NCBI GenBank assembly: GCA_003151295.1 | Contig: PLXD01000458.1 | Coordinates: 1-6,114, forward strand | DNA: 6,114 nt | Direction: 5' to 3' | From: Chitinophagaceae bacterium | GTDB taxonomy: Bacteria; Bacteroidota; Bacteroidia; Chitinophagales; Chitinophagaceae | In this document: positions 1 through 5,830 of the stretch, one piece after another | Numbering within the stretch: position 1 is the first letter of the stretch | Layout: each line of letters begins with the position of its first letter | Notes under the pieces: generated by a model | Database searches by the model: none | What the model was told of the DNA's origin: nothing | Seen by the model: only the letters and a program-made list of their open reading frames with translations | Program-made: the position numbers and the translations under genes

Positions 1-1
1 C

Positions 2-682
2 GGGTTCTGGTCGAGACTTCTTCCCCGTGCGCTCGTCCGCAGGGCGGAGACCGCCAGCGCCAGCTCTAACGCCGAGCCATCCCGGCCCATGATGGCGACC
101 GCCTGGACCGTCGCTGTTGTCATCGCACTCCTCAGCATCCAGCCTGTGTTCAATATGGTGTCTTCCCGACAGATCATGAACACCTCTTTCGATCGCCTCG
201 ATCTCGTGAATACCTATGGCGCCTTTGGATCGGTGGGACGCGAGCGGTTGAATGTGGTATTCGAGGGAACGATGGATGATCCGGGCGATAACGCGAACTG
301 GAAAGCCTATCACTACAAGGGGCTGCCCGTCGACCTCGACAAGCGACCGCCGCAGATCGCCCCCTACCAACTGCGTTTGGACTGGCAAATGTGGTTCGCC
401 GCCATGTCGTCCCCCGAGGAGTACCCATGGACGCTAAACCTCGTCTCGAAACTCCTTCACAACGACCCCGACGCGGTCGGTCTGTTCGCCGACAATCCCT
501 TCCCCAACAAGCCGCCACGCTATATCCGGGCGGTCCTATATCGCTATACATTTGCACGTCCGGGTAATCCCGACGGCCGCTGGTGGAATCGCGAGCGGGT
601 TGGCGATCTCTGGCTTCCCGTTATGTCCGCCGACGATCCGCGTCTGATCGAATTTCTGAGACACAACGGATGGGTCCGATAA
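2..682 (+). CDS. Lipase maturation factor family protein, C-terminal part (5' end outside the window)
   Basis: The frame is open from the left edge, so the gene begins upstream; the ATG at 89 is internal. The 226 visible residues hold one hydrophobic segment (about 33-52, from TAWTVAVVIALL) followed by a soluble domain. That domain carries blocks I associate with the lipase maturation factor (LMF1-like) family: SRQIMNTSFDRLDLVNTYGAFG in part (about 54-76), APYQLRLDWQMWFA (about 120-133) and NPFPNKPPRYIRA (about 165-177). In vertebrates LMF1 is an ER membrane protein needed for folding of dimeric lipases; the role of bacterial homologues is not settled. The family is normally a multi-pass membrane protein of over 400 residues, so about half is missing here. 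The stretch is clearly GC-rich with G/C-rich third positions (36 of 60 bases in 421-480), unlike the AT-rich DNA downstream, which hints at transfer. No terminator was found after the stop. Confidence 0.85.
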   Translation, partial: GFWSRLLPRALVRRAETASASSNAEPSRPMMATAWTVAVVIALLSIQPVFNMVSSRQIMNTSFDRLDLVNTYGAFGSVGRERLNVVFEGTMDDPGDNANWKAYHYKGLPVDLDKRPPQIAPYQLRLDWQMWFAAMSSPEEYPWTLNLVSKLLHNDPDAVGLFADNPFPNKPPRYIRAVLYRYTFARPGNPDGRWWNRERVGDLWLPVMSADDPRLIEFLRHNGWVR

Positions 683-808
683 AATGGAAAGTATTCGATC
701 AAGGATGGGCCGCCATGGATCCCTGCCATACAGAATGGACGCGCCGTCGTATGCTATAAAAATCAGGTTGTAAAGCTTAGTCTATAAGATCCGTTTTAGA
801 CCTTCAGG

Positions 809-1249
809 TCATTGGATCGGAAGCACACAAGTCATTTCCGTGTCATCGATTTCAGCGCCGATGCTCTTATAAAATTCGACGGCATTGGCGTTCCAGCGAG
901 AGACCAGCCAGCGCACCGTTTTGCAATCATTCTCCTTTGCAATTTCGATCAACGCATGAAGCAGCCGTTTGCCGATGCCATATTTCCTGCTGCTTTCCCG
1001 GACGTATAAGTCGTCCAGATAAATGGCCCTGCCTGTCCAGGAATAATAGGCAAAGAAAAAGCTGGCGAACCCGACGATCCGGTCATCCGCTTCGGCGACA
1101 AGACATTGAAAATATTGCTCGTCTTCGATCAGCTGCCCGGGTGTAATATGTAGCTTGTCCGGCGTCTTTTGAAAAACGGCGAATTCCCGGAATAATGCGA
1201 AGACAGCCGGGAAATCCTGTTTGCCGGCTTTTCTGATAGTGATGTTCAT
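809..1249 (-). CDS. GNAT acetyltransferase, spermidine/spermine or thialysine N-acetyltransferase-like
   Basis: This complete 146-residue protein is a typical length for a single-domain GNAT enzyme, which moves an acetyl group from acetyl-CoA to an amine. The acetyl-CoA pyrophosphate-binding motif A is R88-K-Y-G91-I-G93-K (the R/Q-x-x-G-x-G/A pattern). It is preceded by the strand AIYLDDLYVRESSRKYG. The block YYSWTGRAIYLDDLYV (68-83) and the C-terminal W119-N-x-N-A-V-E-F126-Y127-K-x-x-G131-A resemble the SSAT/thialysine acetyltransferase branch (YSTWxGRxIYLEDLYV, WNxxAxxFYxxxGA). The substrate is therefore probably a polyamine or a lysine-like small amine, but sequence alone does not fix it. 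It stands alone, convergent with the lipase maturation factor gene, 126 bases away. No strong Shine-Dalgarno precedes the ATG. The start fits because MNITIRKA is the normal beta-1 strand beginning of the fold. Confidence 0.9.
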   Translation of the reverse strand: MNITIRKAGKQDFPAVFALFREFAVFQKTPDKLHITPGQLIEDEQYFQCLVAEADDRIVGFASFFFAYYSWTGRAIYLDDLYVRESSRKYGIGKRLLHALIEIAKENDCKTVRWLVSRWNANAVEFYKSIGAEIDDTEMTCVLPIQ

Positions 1250-1542
1250 AACGGTCTAAATATAAAGAATTTCTCTTATTAACTTCACCGGGAAACGATA
1301 TCCAAATTTCTCAAATAGTTCCCCGGTTATTGCGGGAAAGATTATTCCTGAAGCGCGGAAATATAAAATATTGTCCTGATCAATCTATTTTATCACATAG
1401 CAGCAGGCGCTTTTATGAATTCCGTATTGTTCACCCTGGGCTTATTATATCTAAGAGAACCAAGGACAAGGGTTGATTATAATTCAAAAGTGATTGAGTT
1501 AAGTTGCACATTAGAACTCGAATAATCCCTTAGCTAAATTAT

Positions 1543-1562
1543 ATTTGAAAGCCCTTTCAAAT
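1543..1562. repeat. Perfect inverted repeat, 9-bp arms
   Basis: Arms ATTTGAAAG (1543-1551) and CTTTCAAAT (1554-1562) are exact reverse complements separated by CC. It could be a dyad operator for a dimeric regulator or a short hairpin. It is not followed by a T-run, so it is not a standard terminator on the plus strand. It lies about 50 bases upstream of the 1614 terminator. Confidence 0.55.
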
Positions 1563-1613
1563 CTGACGTGCAGTGGTTCGAATTTTGTACCATAAGGTTC
1601 ACCTCCACGTTTT

Positions 1614-1654
1614 AAAGCCTTCAAGTCATTGAATATGAAGGCTTTTTGTTTTTG
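1614..1654 (+). terminator. Rho-independent terminator, orphan
   Basis: A perfect 10-bp stem, AAAGCCTTCA (1614-1623) with TGAAGGCTTT (1636-1645), encloses a 12-base loop and runs directly into the T-rich tail TTGTTTTTG. The tail makes it directional for plus-strand transcripts; the opposite side (CGTTTT) gives no T-run on the minus strand. No intact plus-strand gene lies just upstream, so the transcript it ends is unknown. It also insulates the downstream phospholipase gene from upstream reading. Confidence 0.85.
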
Positions 1655-1725
1655 AAATTTATTTTATGTTTTGTCGCTATATTGTAATTAATTAAGTATC
1701 AATTCATGCTGGGTTCGAGTCAAAT

Positions 1726-1821
1726 ATGGTAGATTGGCAACGCCAAACCGTAAATATTGATGAGAATTATCTTATTAAAGGAGATGAGTTTAAAATTCCA
1801 AATGGAATAAAAATGAAATAA
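1726..1821 (+). CDS. Possible 31-residue small ORF, or the tail of a lost gene
   Basis: ATG at 1726 reads 31 codons to TAA at 1819-1821, ending 10 bases before the phospholipase ATG. The peptide is hydrophilic (MVDWQRQTVNIDENYLIKG, then DEFKIPNGIKMK). The frame is open back to about 1696, so it could also be the last codons of a truncated gene. I do not recognise a family. There is no ribosome binding site at the ATG. Its low-complexity AT context makes chance a real possibility. A leader or translationally coupled role is conceivable from the spacing, but nothing shows it. Confidence 0.2.
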   Translation: MVDWQRQTVNIDENYLIKGDEFKIPNGIKMK

Positions 1822-1831
1822 TTACAGCATT

Positions 1832-3099
1832 ATGAGGACAAATAACATTACGATATCAGTAATAATGGTTACTATACTCCTGTTAAGCAGCCAATCTTCC
1901 CGCGCTTACTCAATACTTGCCCATGAAGCGCTTATAGATGCAAGCTGGGCAAAATCGATTCAGCCATTACTTAAACTAAAATATCCCCATGCAACAGAAC
2001 AACAATTAAAAGAGGCCCATGCGTATGCTTATGGCGGATCAATTGCTCCTGATATAGGTTATTTTCCGTTTGGCAGGCCATTATTTACCGATCTGGTACA
2101 TTACGTGCGAAGCGGCGATTTTGTAAATGCCTTACTTGATGATGCACAGGATATAAATGAGTATGCTTTTGCGTTGGGATTCCTGTGCCATTATATGGCC
2201 GACAAATATGGGCATTCCCTGGCCACCAACAGATGTGTACCAATGGTATATCCTAAGGAGAGGAAAAAATATGGAAATATAGTTACCTACGAAGAAGATC
2301 ATATCTCACATAAAAGAATGGAATTTGGTTTTGATGTTTTGCAAACAGTTGAAGGCGACTACGCTTCAATAGCCTATCATGATTTTATTGGCTTTCAGGT
2401 CTCCCGCCCCTTATTGGAAAGGGCTTTAGCGAAATTTATGGGTTGGATATCAATGATATTTTTGGCGATCTTTCTCTTTCCATTGAAACGTTAAGATGGT
2501 CATTCAAGAGGTTGTTTCCAGCATTAACCAGGGCGGCATGGGTCATTAAAAAAAATGAGATACTCAAATCGCATCCAAATGCAACCAGAAGGAATTTCAC
2601 ATATAAAATGAATAAGGTAAATTATTATAGTGAATTTGGAAAAAAAAGGCAAAAACCCGGAATATTTGCCACCGTATTATCATTATTCATACGGATTGTG
2701 CCAAAAATAGGTCCATTAAGAGCGCTTAAGTTTAAGGAACCGGGCCCCGTAGCGGAAAAATTATATATTGAAAGCTTCGATACGGTGATAGTTAATTATG
2801 CGAGGGCATTAAAAATTTGCAGGTCGGGAACTAGCAATTTGCCGAATATTAATTTTGATACCGGGAATCTAACCACGCCGGGAGAATACGGTCTTGCCGA
2901 TAAAAATTATGATTTGTTAGTAGCAAATCTTGAGAAAAAGGATTTCAAGCTTTTAAATGATGGACTCAAAGAAAATATCATTGATTTTTATGCTCATCGC
3001 GCAGCACCTGCCGGTTCTCGAAAAATTATGCGCGCCTGGGTTAAAACAACGGAAGCGCTTCAACAACTCAGACAGACGAAACAAAACAGTTTAAACTGA
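1832..3099 (+). pseudogene. Zinc-dependent phospholipase C-like protein, disrupted by a -1 frameshift
   Basis: Two reading frames together encode one protein of about 422 residues. The first (1832-2494) starts with a signal peptide: a short polar N-terminus, the hydrophobic run VIMVTILLLSS, and a likely cut after SSRA. It then carries the metal-ligand pattern of the zinc-dependent PLC fold: H31 (AHEALID), D74 (SIAPDIGYFP), H90 (DLVHYVRSGDF), H120, D124 and H128 (CHYMADKYGH). These enzymes hydrolyse phospholipid headgroups outside the cytoplasmic membrane. The correct frame is lost after codon 202 (TTT at 2435-2437), where one T seems to be missing; the old frame then adds about 18 out-of-frame residues. 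The second frame resumes at once with YGLDINDIFGDLSLSIETL and continues to 3099 through PKIGPLRALKF, NFDTG and GEYGLADKNYDLL. Both halves are otherwise intact, so the lesion is recent or a sequencing error. The AAATTTA context is not in a frame that allows programmed -1 slippage. The DNA is notably AT-rich. Confidence 0.85.
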
Positions 3100-3133
3100 T
3101 AAGATAACGGTTCGGGTAAGCTCAATGCGAAGG

Positions 3134-3325
3134 TTACGAACTAGGAGGAGCAAGGAAAGTAATGTTTACGCTGATGTGATTTTCATTGCTGTTACCGGCC
3201 GGCCGGGTAATATAGCGATGTGCAAAGATCACCCGACGGCTGCCGTTGATTGCCAAACGGGCATAGTTGTTCCGGTATTCACCGTCGCATTTCCAGGTAT
3301 TGATGGTTACGATCTTTATATCCAT
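3134..3325 (-). pseudogene. N-terminal fragment of an endonuclease/exonuclease/phosphatase (EEP) family protein
   Basis: Reading from the ATG at 3325, the peptide begins MDIKIVTINTWKCDGEYRN. This is the first beta strand of EEP proteins, where the N of the T-x-N-x-W motif helps bind the catalytic metal. After about residue 20 the resemblance stops; the frame continues for 43 residues with unrelated sequence and ends at 3134. Family members are usually 250 residues or more, with later E, D, N and H active-site residues, none of which is present. I read this as the 5' scrap of a deleted gene. Its former upstream region, with a TATAAAA-like stretch, seems to survive to the right. The exact point where homology ends cannot be set by eye. 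Confidence 0.55.
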
Positions 3326-3555
3326 TCTAATGATAAGAAGCGCTTTTTATGCTTTTATAGAATACGGCGAAATTTAGTACCTGTCGTTGGGCTAACATTA
3401 GCCTTCTGTTATTTTTTAGTTATCTCCGGATTGTTAAGGAATCATTATCCGATTGTTAGCATACTGTTAGGGTGCGGGGTAAATGGTTCCAAACCGGCGT
3501 GATTTAACCCTGAATTGTTAGAATTTTAATATTGCCCTAAACTTCTCTTAACCTT

Positions 3556-3560
3556 GGTGA
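3556..3560 (+). promoter_or_regulatory. Ribosome binding site deciding the response regulator start
   Basis: GGTGA sits 6 bases before the ATG at 3567, good spacing for a Shine-Dalgarno site. The alternative start at 3594 (MKKYRLLIIDD) has an AGGGA that touches the ATG, which is too close. That favours 3567, although the family alignment would also accept 3594. Confidence 0.45.
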
Positions 3561-3566
3561 AGTAAC

Positions 3567-4310
3567 ATGCACTTAGAATCAAAACACCAGGGAATGAAAA
3601 AATACCGGCTTTTAATCATAGACGATCATTATGATACCCTAGAGGTCTTGAAATATAATCTGACCAACGAAGATTATGAGGTGAAGACTTTTTTTAATGC
3701 AGTCGACGCATTAAAATATATCACGCATGAAAATACGGACCTGGTAATCACCGATTGGATGCTGCCGGAGATGAACGGGTTAGACCTTTGTAAGAACCTG
3801 AAGAACAGTTCCGCTACCCGGGATATCCCGATTATGATGATCACGGGCCGCAATGACGAGATCGATGTGGTGACGGCCCTGGAAATAGGCGCGGAAGATT
3901 ATATTGCCAAACCCTTCCGGATCCGGGAGATGCTGACCCGTGTCAAAAAGGTCCTTCGCAGAAGATACTTCGATGAACCGGGCACCGCAAAGAAAGAAAA
4001 CAAGGAATCAATCGCGAGGGACAGGCTAAAAATAGACCTGGCTGCCTATAAAGTATATCTCCATGAGGATCTGCTGGATCTGACAATCGGGGAATTTAAG
4101 CTGCTTGAGCTGCTGGCAAGACAGCCGGGAAAGGTCTTCTCCAGGAACCAACTCATTGAAAGGATCAATGGAACGGATTATTTCGCCACAGAGCGTTCGA
4201 TCGATGTGCAGATCGTAGGACTGCGTAAAAAATTGGGCCCTTATAAGAATGCCCTGGAAACAGTCAGATCCGTAGGCTATCGGCTCAATGAGTCGGCACT
4301 GAGTATTTGA
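3567..4310 (+). CDS. Response regulator transcription factor, OmpR/PhoB family
   Basis: This complete 247-residue two-domain protein has a receiver domain (about 13-133) and a winged-helix DNA-binding domain (about 150-243). The receiver has the acidic pair D19-D20, phosphoacceptor D63 (LVITDWMLPEMNG), switch T93 (MMITGRND) and K115-P116 (YIAKPF). All catalytic residues are present. The effector domain shows LTIGEFKLLELLARQPGKVFSR and the recognition helix region at about 209-223 (ERSIDVQIVGLRKKLG), ending in the usual VRSVGYRL wing. Such proteins are phosphorylated by a sensor histidine kinase and bind direct-repeat sites as dimers. No histidine kinase lies in the window, so it is an orphan here; its target genes are unknown. 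The gene is undamaged in a neighbourhood of broken ones, which argues for selection. A phosphonate permease scrap starts immediately after its stop codon. The first nine residues before M10 are unusual for the family. Confidence 0.93.
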   Translation: MHLESKHQGMKKYRLLIIDDHYDTLEVLKYNLTNEDYEVKTFFNAVDALKYITHENTDLVITDWMLPEMNGLDLCKNLKNSSATRDIPIMMITGRNDEIDVVTALEIGAEDYIAKPFRIREMLTRVKKVLRRRYFDEPGTAKKENKESIARDRLKIDLAAYKVYLHEDLLDLTIGEFKLLELLARQPGKVFSRNQLIERINGTDYFATERSIDVQIVGLRKKLGPYKNALETVRSVGYRLNESALSI

Positions 4311-4312
4311 AG

Positions 4313-4468
4313 GAATTCCCCGCGTTTGAATTATTCATGGCCATGCGTGTGCTGCACTACCGGGATGCGCTGACGCTTATATTCTTTACGATTCTCCTCA
4401 TCATCCTGGTAGAAAAATTATCCGATTTCCTGAGAAGGAAGATCCTGATTGATGGAAAACCCTTATAG
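4313..4468 (+). pseudogene. C-terminal remnant of a phosphonate-type ABC transporter permease (PhnE-like)
   Basis: From about 4313 the frame reads EFPAFELFMAMRVLHYRDAL, then a hydrophobic segment (LTLIFFTILLIILVEKL) and the basic tail SDFLRRKILIDGKPL before TAG at 4466-4468. An F(E)LFMAMRVLHY block, a last transmembrane helix and a short Arg/Lys-rich end match the end of PhnE-type permeases, which carry phosphonates across the inner membrane with PhnC and PhnD. Only about 50 residues remain of a protein usually over 250 long; the EAA-loop region and earlier helices are gone. An in-frame ATG at 4337 would allow a 43-residue peptide but has no ribosome binding site. The homology begins at the response regulator stop, so a deletion or insertion junction probably lies near 4310-4325. 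The family call rests on a short segment; another binding-protein-dependent permease is possible. Confidence 0.5.
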
Positions 4469-4799
4469 AAGGCTAATGGGTTGCTAATAATTGGTGTTGA
4501 AATTTACACCCTGTAAAGACCAGGGTATAATATGAATACACATCTGTTAATGATTGCACGCATCATTACTCCCACCGGTCCTTATTGAACGAAACCTTCA
4601 GGAACAAATGTATCATCGGCAGCCACGACGATACAACAGCCGCGCGGTCAACCGGGTATTCGTAGAAGGGTTAGAAAAGCTGATCTGTCATTACGGGAAA
4701 GAAACGGCAAGCCCCGGGAAAATAAACATGCTGTCAGCAAGACGGAACGCTGACGGCAGGACTGGGAGCTTACTAATATTGCGAGCCAAAAATAGTACT
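4469..4799 (+). other. Unassigned stretch with an open frame in phase with the metallophosphoesterase
   Basis: No family was recognised in these 331 bases. From 4554 a frame is open and runs unbroken into the metallophosphoesterase, adding 82 residues before its natural start. The piece from about 4650 (AVNRVFVEGLEKLICHYGKE) looks protein-like and could be the scrap of another gene, while the rest is Arg-rich and chance-like. I therefore do not add it to the phosphoesterase. A 6-bp inverted repeat at 4508-4526 lies at the left end. Confidence 0.3.
4508..4526. repeat. Short inverted repeat, possible hairpin
   Basis: ACCCTG (4508-4513) and CAGGGT (4521-4526) are exact reverse complements around a 7-base loop. 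A second, mutually exclusive 5-bp pairing exists: GGTGT (4493-4497) with ACACC (4506-4510). No T-run follows, so it is not an intrinsic terminator. It sits 40 bases after the permease remnant's stop codon and may be nothing. Confidence 0.3.
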
Positions 4800-5324
4800 A
4801 TGAAAATCGGGATCGTCGGAGATATACATGAGGATATCGTCGCATTAAAGGCAGCCTTCAAAATATTCGAACTAGCGGGGTGCAATGAAGTCGTCTGTCT
4901 GGGAGATATTGCCCGGGAGTATGATGGGATCCGGATCTTGTTCTCCCATTTTGCCTACCCCGATCTGCATGGAGTGAAAGCCTATTTTCCTAAACAGGCC
5001 GAGGAGTTCCTGCCTCACCTCGCCTTCATGCGGCAACAAAATTGTATGATGGGCTTCTCAGGACACATGCATTTTGAAGGAGTATCCGTCTGCACGGAAG
5101 CAGGCATGACGCGTAACGGCTTTGGCAGCTATTCGTTGAATAAAGGATTGCAATGGCTGTTTGGGCCCTGCGCGGCCCGTTGCCAGTTTAATAATGGGGT
5201 CATGATCCTGGACACACAAACCTTGCTTTTACAGGCTGTGCCACTGGCGAAGAACACGATAGCGGAAACGGCAGACAGTGATCTGCGATTTTCCGGGCTA
5301 CGGGTATTGGTCGCTCATGAATAA
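4800..5324 (+). pseudogene. Calcineurin-like metallophosphoesterase with the central metal-binding block missing
   Basis: The 174 residues from the ATG at 4800 begin MKIGIVGDIHEDIVALKAAF, the canonical first strand, which is why I prefer this start to the in-frame one at 4554. Metal ligands present are D8 and H10 (GDIHED), D36 (CLGDI), H50 (LFSHFAYPD), and H89 with H91 (SGHMHFEG). Members of this superfamily hydrolyse phosphate esters with two metal ions, and need an additional GNH(D/E) motif between the second and fourth blocks. Here CLGDIAREYDG runs straight into IRILFSHF, leaving only about 13 residues between D36 and H50 where several tens are usual. The bridging Asn and catalytic His are therefore absent. 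The frame is kept, so a shortened protein could be made, but it is unlikely to be active. The C-terminal tail after DTQTLLLQAVPL (about 30 residues) is unfamiliar. It is convergent with the RRM gene, 40 bases away. Confidence 0.65.
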
Positions 5325-5364
5325 AGCCGCTCCGATGAACAAGCTTGTAAAATGGATTGACGGT

Positions 5365-5679
5365 CTAATATCTTCTGCCGCCGGGGCGCCCATCGTTGCC
5401 ACGATCGTTCCCCCGATTTCCATAACCCGTTTGCGGTTTTTCCTCGGATTTCTTGACAGATAACTGTTTCCCGCCTTTCAGGTTTGCGCCATTCAGCGCT
5501 TGTATGGCTTCGAGGGCTTCGTTATCGTTGGGCATATCTAAAAATCCGAAGCCCCTGCTTTTTCGGGTTTCCTTATCGAGGGCTACTTTCGCCGAACTCA
5601 CCTCGCCGTATAATTCGAACATTTCCTTTAGATCCACATCATCGAAGTCATAAGGCAGACCGGCAATAAATAGTTTCAT
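5365..5679 (-). CDS. RNA-binding protein with one RRM domain and a Gly/Arg-rich tail
   Basis: This complete 104-residue protein has an RRM fold at about 1-80: RNP2 is LFIAGL (3-8) and RNP1 is RGFGFLDM (42-49), with aromatic F44 and F46 in the RNA-contacting positions. It is followed by a flexible tail rich in Gly, Arg, Asn and Asp (about 84-104, with GYGNRGNDRGNDGRPGGRRY at the end). Proteins of this layout are common in Bacteroidota and cyanobacteria, where several are abundant or cold-responsive and act as general RNA binders or chaperones. The RNA target cannot be told from sequence. The ATG at 5677-5679 gives the normal RRM beginning (MKLFIAGLPY) and is preceded by a very AT-rich leader without a Shine-Dalgarno site. 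A candidate promoter lies at 5739-5767. The gene is divergent from the peptidase S13 gene and shows no damage. Confidence 0.93.
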   Translation of the reverse strand: MKLFIAGLPYDFDDVDLKEMFELYGEVSSAKVALDKETRKSRGFGFLDMPNDNEALEAIQALNGANLKGGKQLSVKKSEEKPQTGYGNRGNDRGNDGRPGGRRY

Positions 5680-5738
5680 GTATAGTTGTTTATAATGTAA
5701 AGTATAATTATTTAATATAATAATTGATGCTGTAAAAT

Positions 5739-5767
5739 TAAATATAAATTATGGTATCTATATACAA
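5739..5767 (-). promoter_or_regulatory. Candidate Bacteroidota-type promoter for the RRM gene
   Basis: Read on the minus strand, TTG (plus-strand CAA at 5765-5767) is followed 18 bases later by TATATTTA (plus-strand 5739-5746), one mismatch from TAnnTTTG. It would give an AT-rich leader of roughly 50 bases before the ATG. The base composition here makes such matches easy to find by chance. Confidence 0.35.
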
Positions 5768-5768
5768 C

Positions 5769-5793
5769 CGGGCATTCTTACTTACGGGCATTC
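5769..5793. repeat. Direct repeat CGGGCATTC, two copies 16 bp apart
   Basis: Exact 9-mers lie at 5769-5777 and 5785-5793, just upstream of the candidate minus-strand promoter of the RRM gene. A partial third copy (GGGCATT, 5825-5831) runs into the TTTG element of the plus-strand promoter. The placement suits regulator sites between two divergent genes, but no binding protein can be named. Confidence 0.45.
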
Positions 5794-5802
5794 AACTTAA
5801 TC

Positions 5803-5818
5803 TGACCTTAAATGACCT
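5803..5818. repeat. Direct repeat TGACCT, two copies one helical turn apart
   Basis: TGACCT occurs at 5803-5808 and again at 5813-5818, a 10-bp period, just upstream of the S13 promoter. OmpR/PhoB-family regulators typically bind hexamer-like direct repeats at 10-11 bp spacing, so this is a candidate operator. The link is an inference, and two hexamers in a 200-base AT-rich region could be chance. Confidence 0.3.
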
Positions 5819-5830
5819 GTAAGTGGGCAT

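Larger units (their letters stand above)
1250..1831. other. Long AT-rich intergenic region
   Basis: This stretch of 582 bases between the acetyltransferase and the phospholipase has no convincing protein gene. It contains a perfect 9-bp-arm inverted repeat (1543-1562), a strong plus-strand intrinsic terminator (1614-1654) and a doubtful 31-codon ORF just before the phospholipase. Since no plus-strand gene ends shortly before the terminator, the segment may carry an untranslated RNA or the remains of a lost gene. A T-loop-like string (GGTTCGAAT near 1574) and a second one near 1712 do not form tRNA arms. Confidence 0.6.
3100..3566. other. Gene-poor region with decayed remnants
   Basis: This stretch of 467 bases between the phospholipase and the response regulator has no intact gene. 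A plus-strand frame open from 3125 to 3502 encodes an Arg-rich start and a chance-looking hydrophobic end. It overlaps a recognisable minus-strand remnant, so I treat it as non-coding. The remainder (about 3330-3540) holds the apparent old upstream region of that remnant. It may also hold the promoter of the response regulator: TAATATTG at 3527-3534 is one base off TAnnTTTG. Confidence 0.5.

Noticed and set aside
174..557. Minus-strand 127-codon ORF
   Set aside because: It is opposite the lipase maturation factor gene and Arg-rich, as expected for an antisense frame in GC-rich coding DNA.
779..801. Hairpin GTCTA/TAGAC as a terminator between the first two convergent genes
   Set aside because: The stem is only 5 bp, with a 12-base loop and no T-run on either side.
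1530..1605. Possible tRNA gene (T-loop-like GGTTCGAAT followed by a terminator)
   Set aside because: The five bases each side of the putative T-loop do not pair, no acceptor stem or CCA-type end can be drawn, and the nearby stem is a simple palindrome.
2432..2440. Programmed -1 ribosomal frameshift in the phospholipase (AAATTTA)
   Set aside because: The zero-frame codons are AAA TTT, so both tRNAs would mismatch after slipping (to GAA ATT); no heptamer is in the required phase.
3125..3502. Plus-strand 125-codon ORF with an Arg-rich start and a hydrophobic C-terminus
   Set aside because: It overlaps the recognisable EEP start on the minus strand, has no ribosome binding site and no family resemblance; it looks like a chance opening in decayed DNA.
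5707..5726. AATTATT/AATAATT inverted repeat in the RRM leader
   Set aside because: It is made only of A and T in a very AT-rich stretch, so such symmetry is expected by chance.
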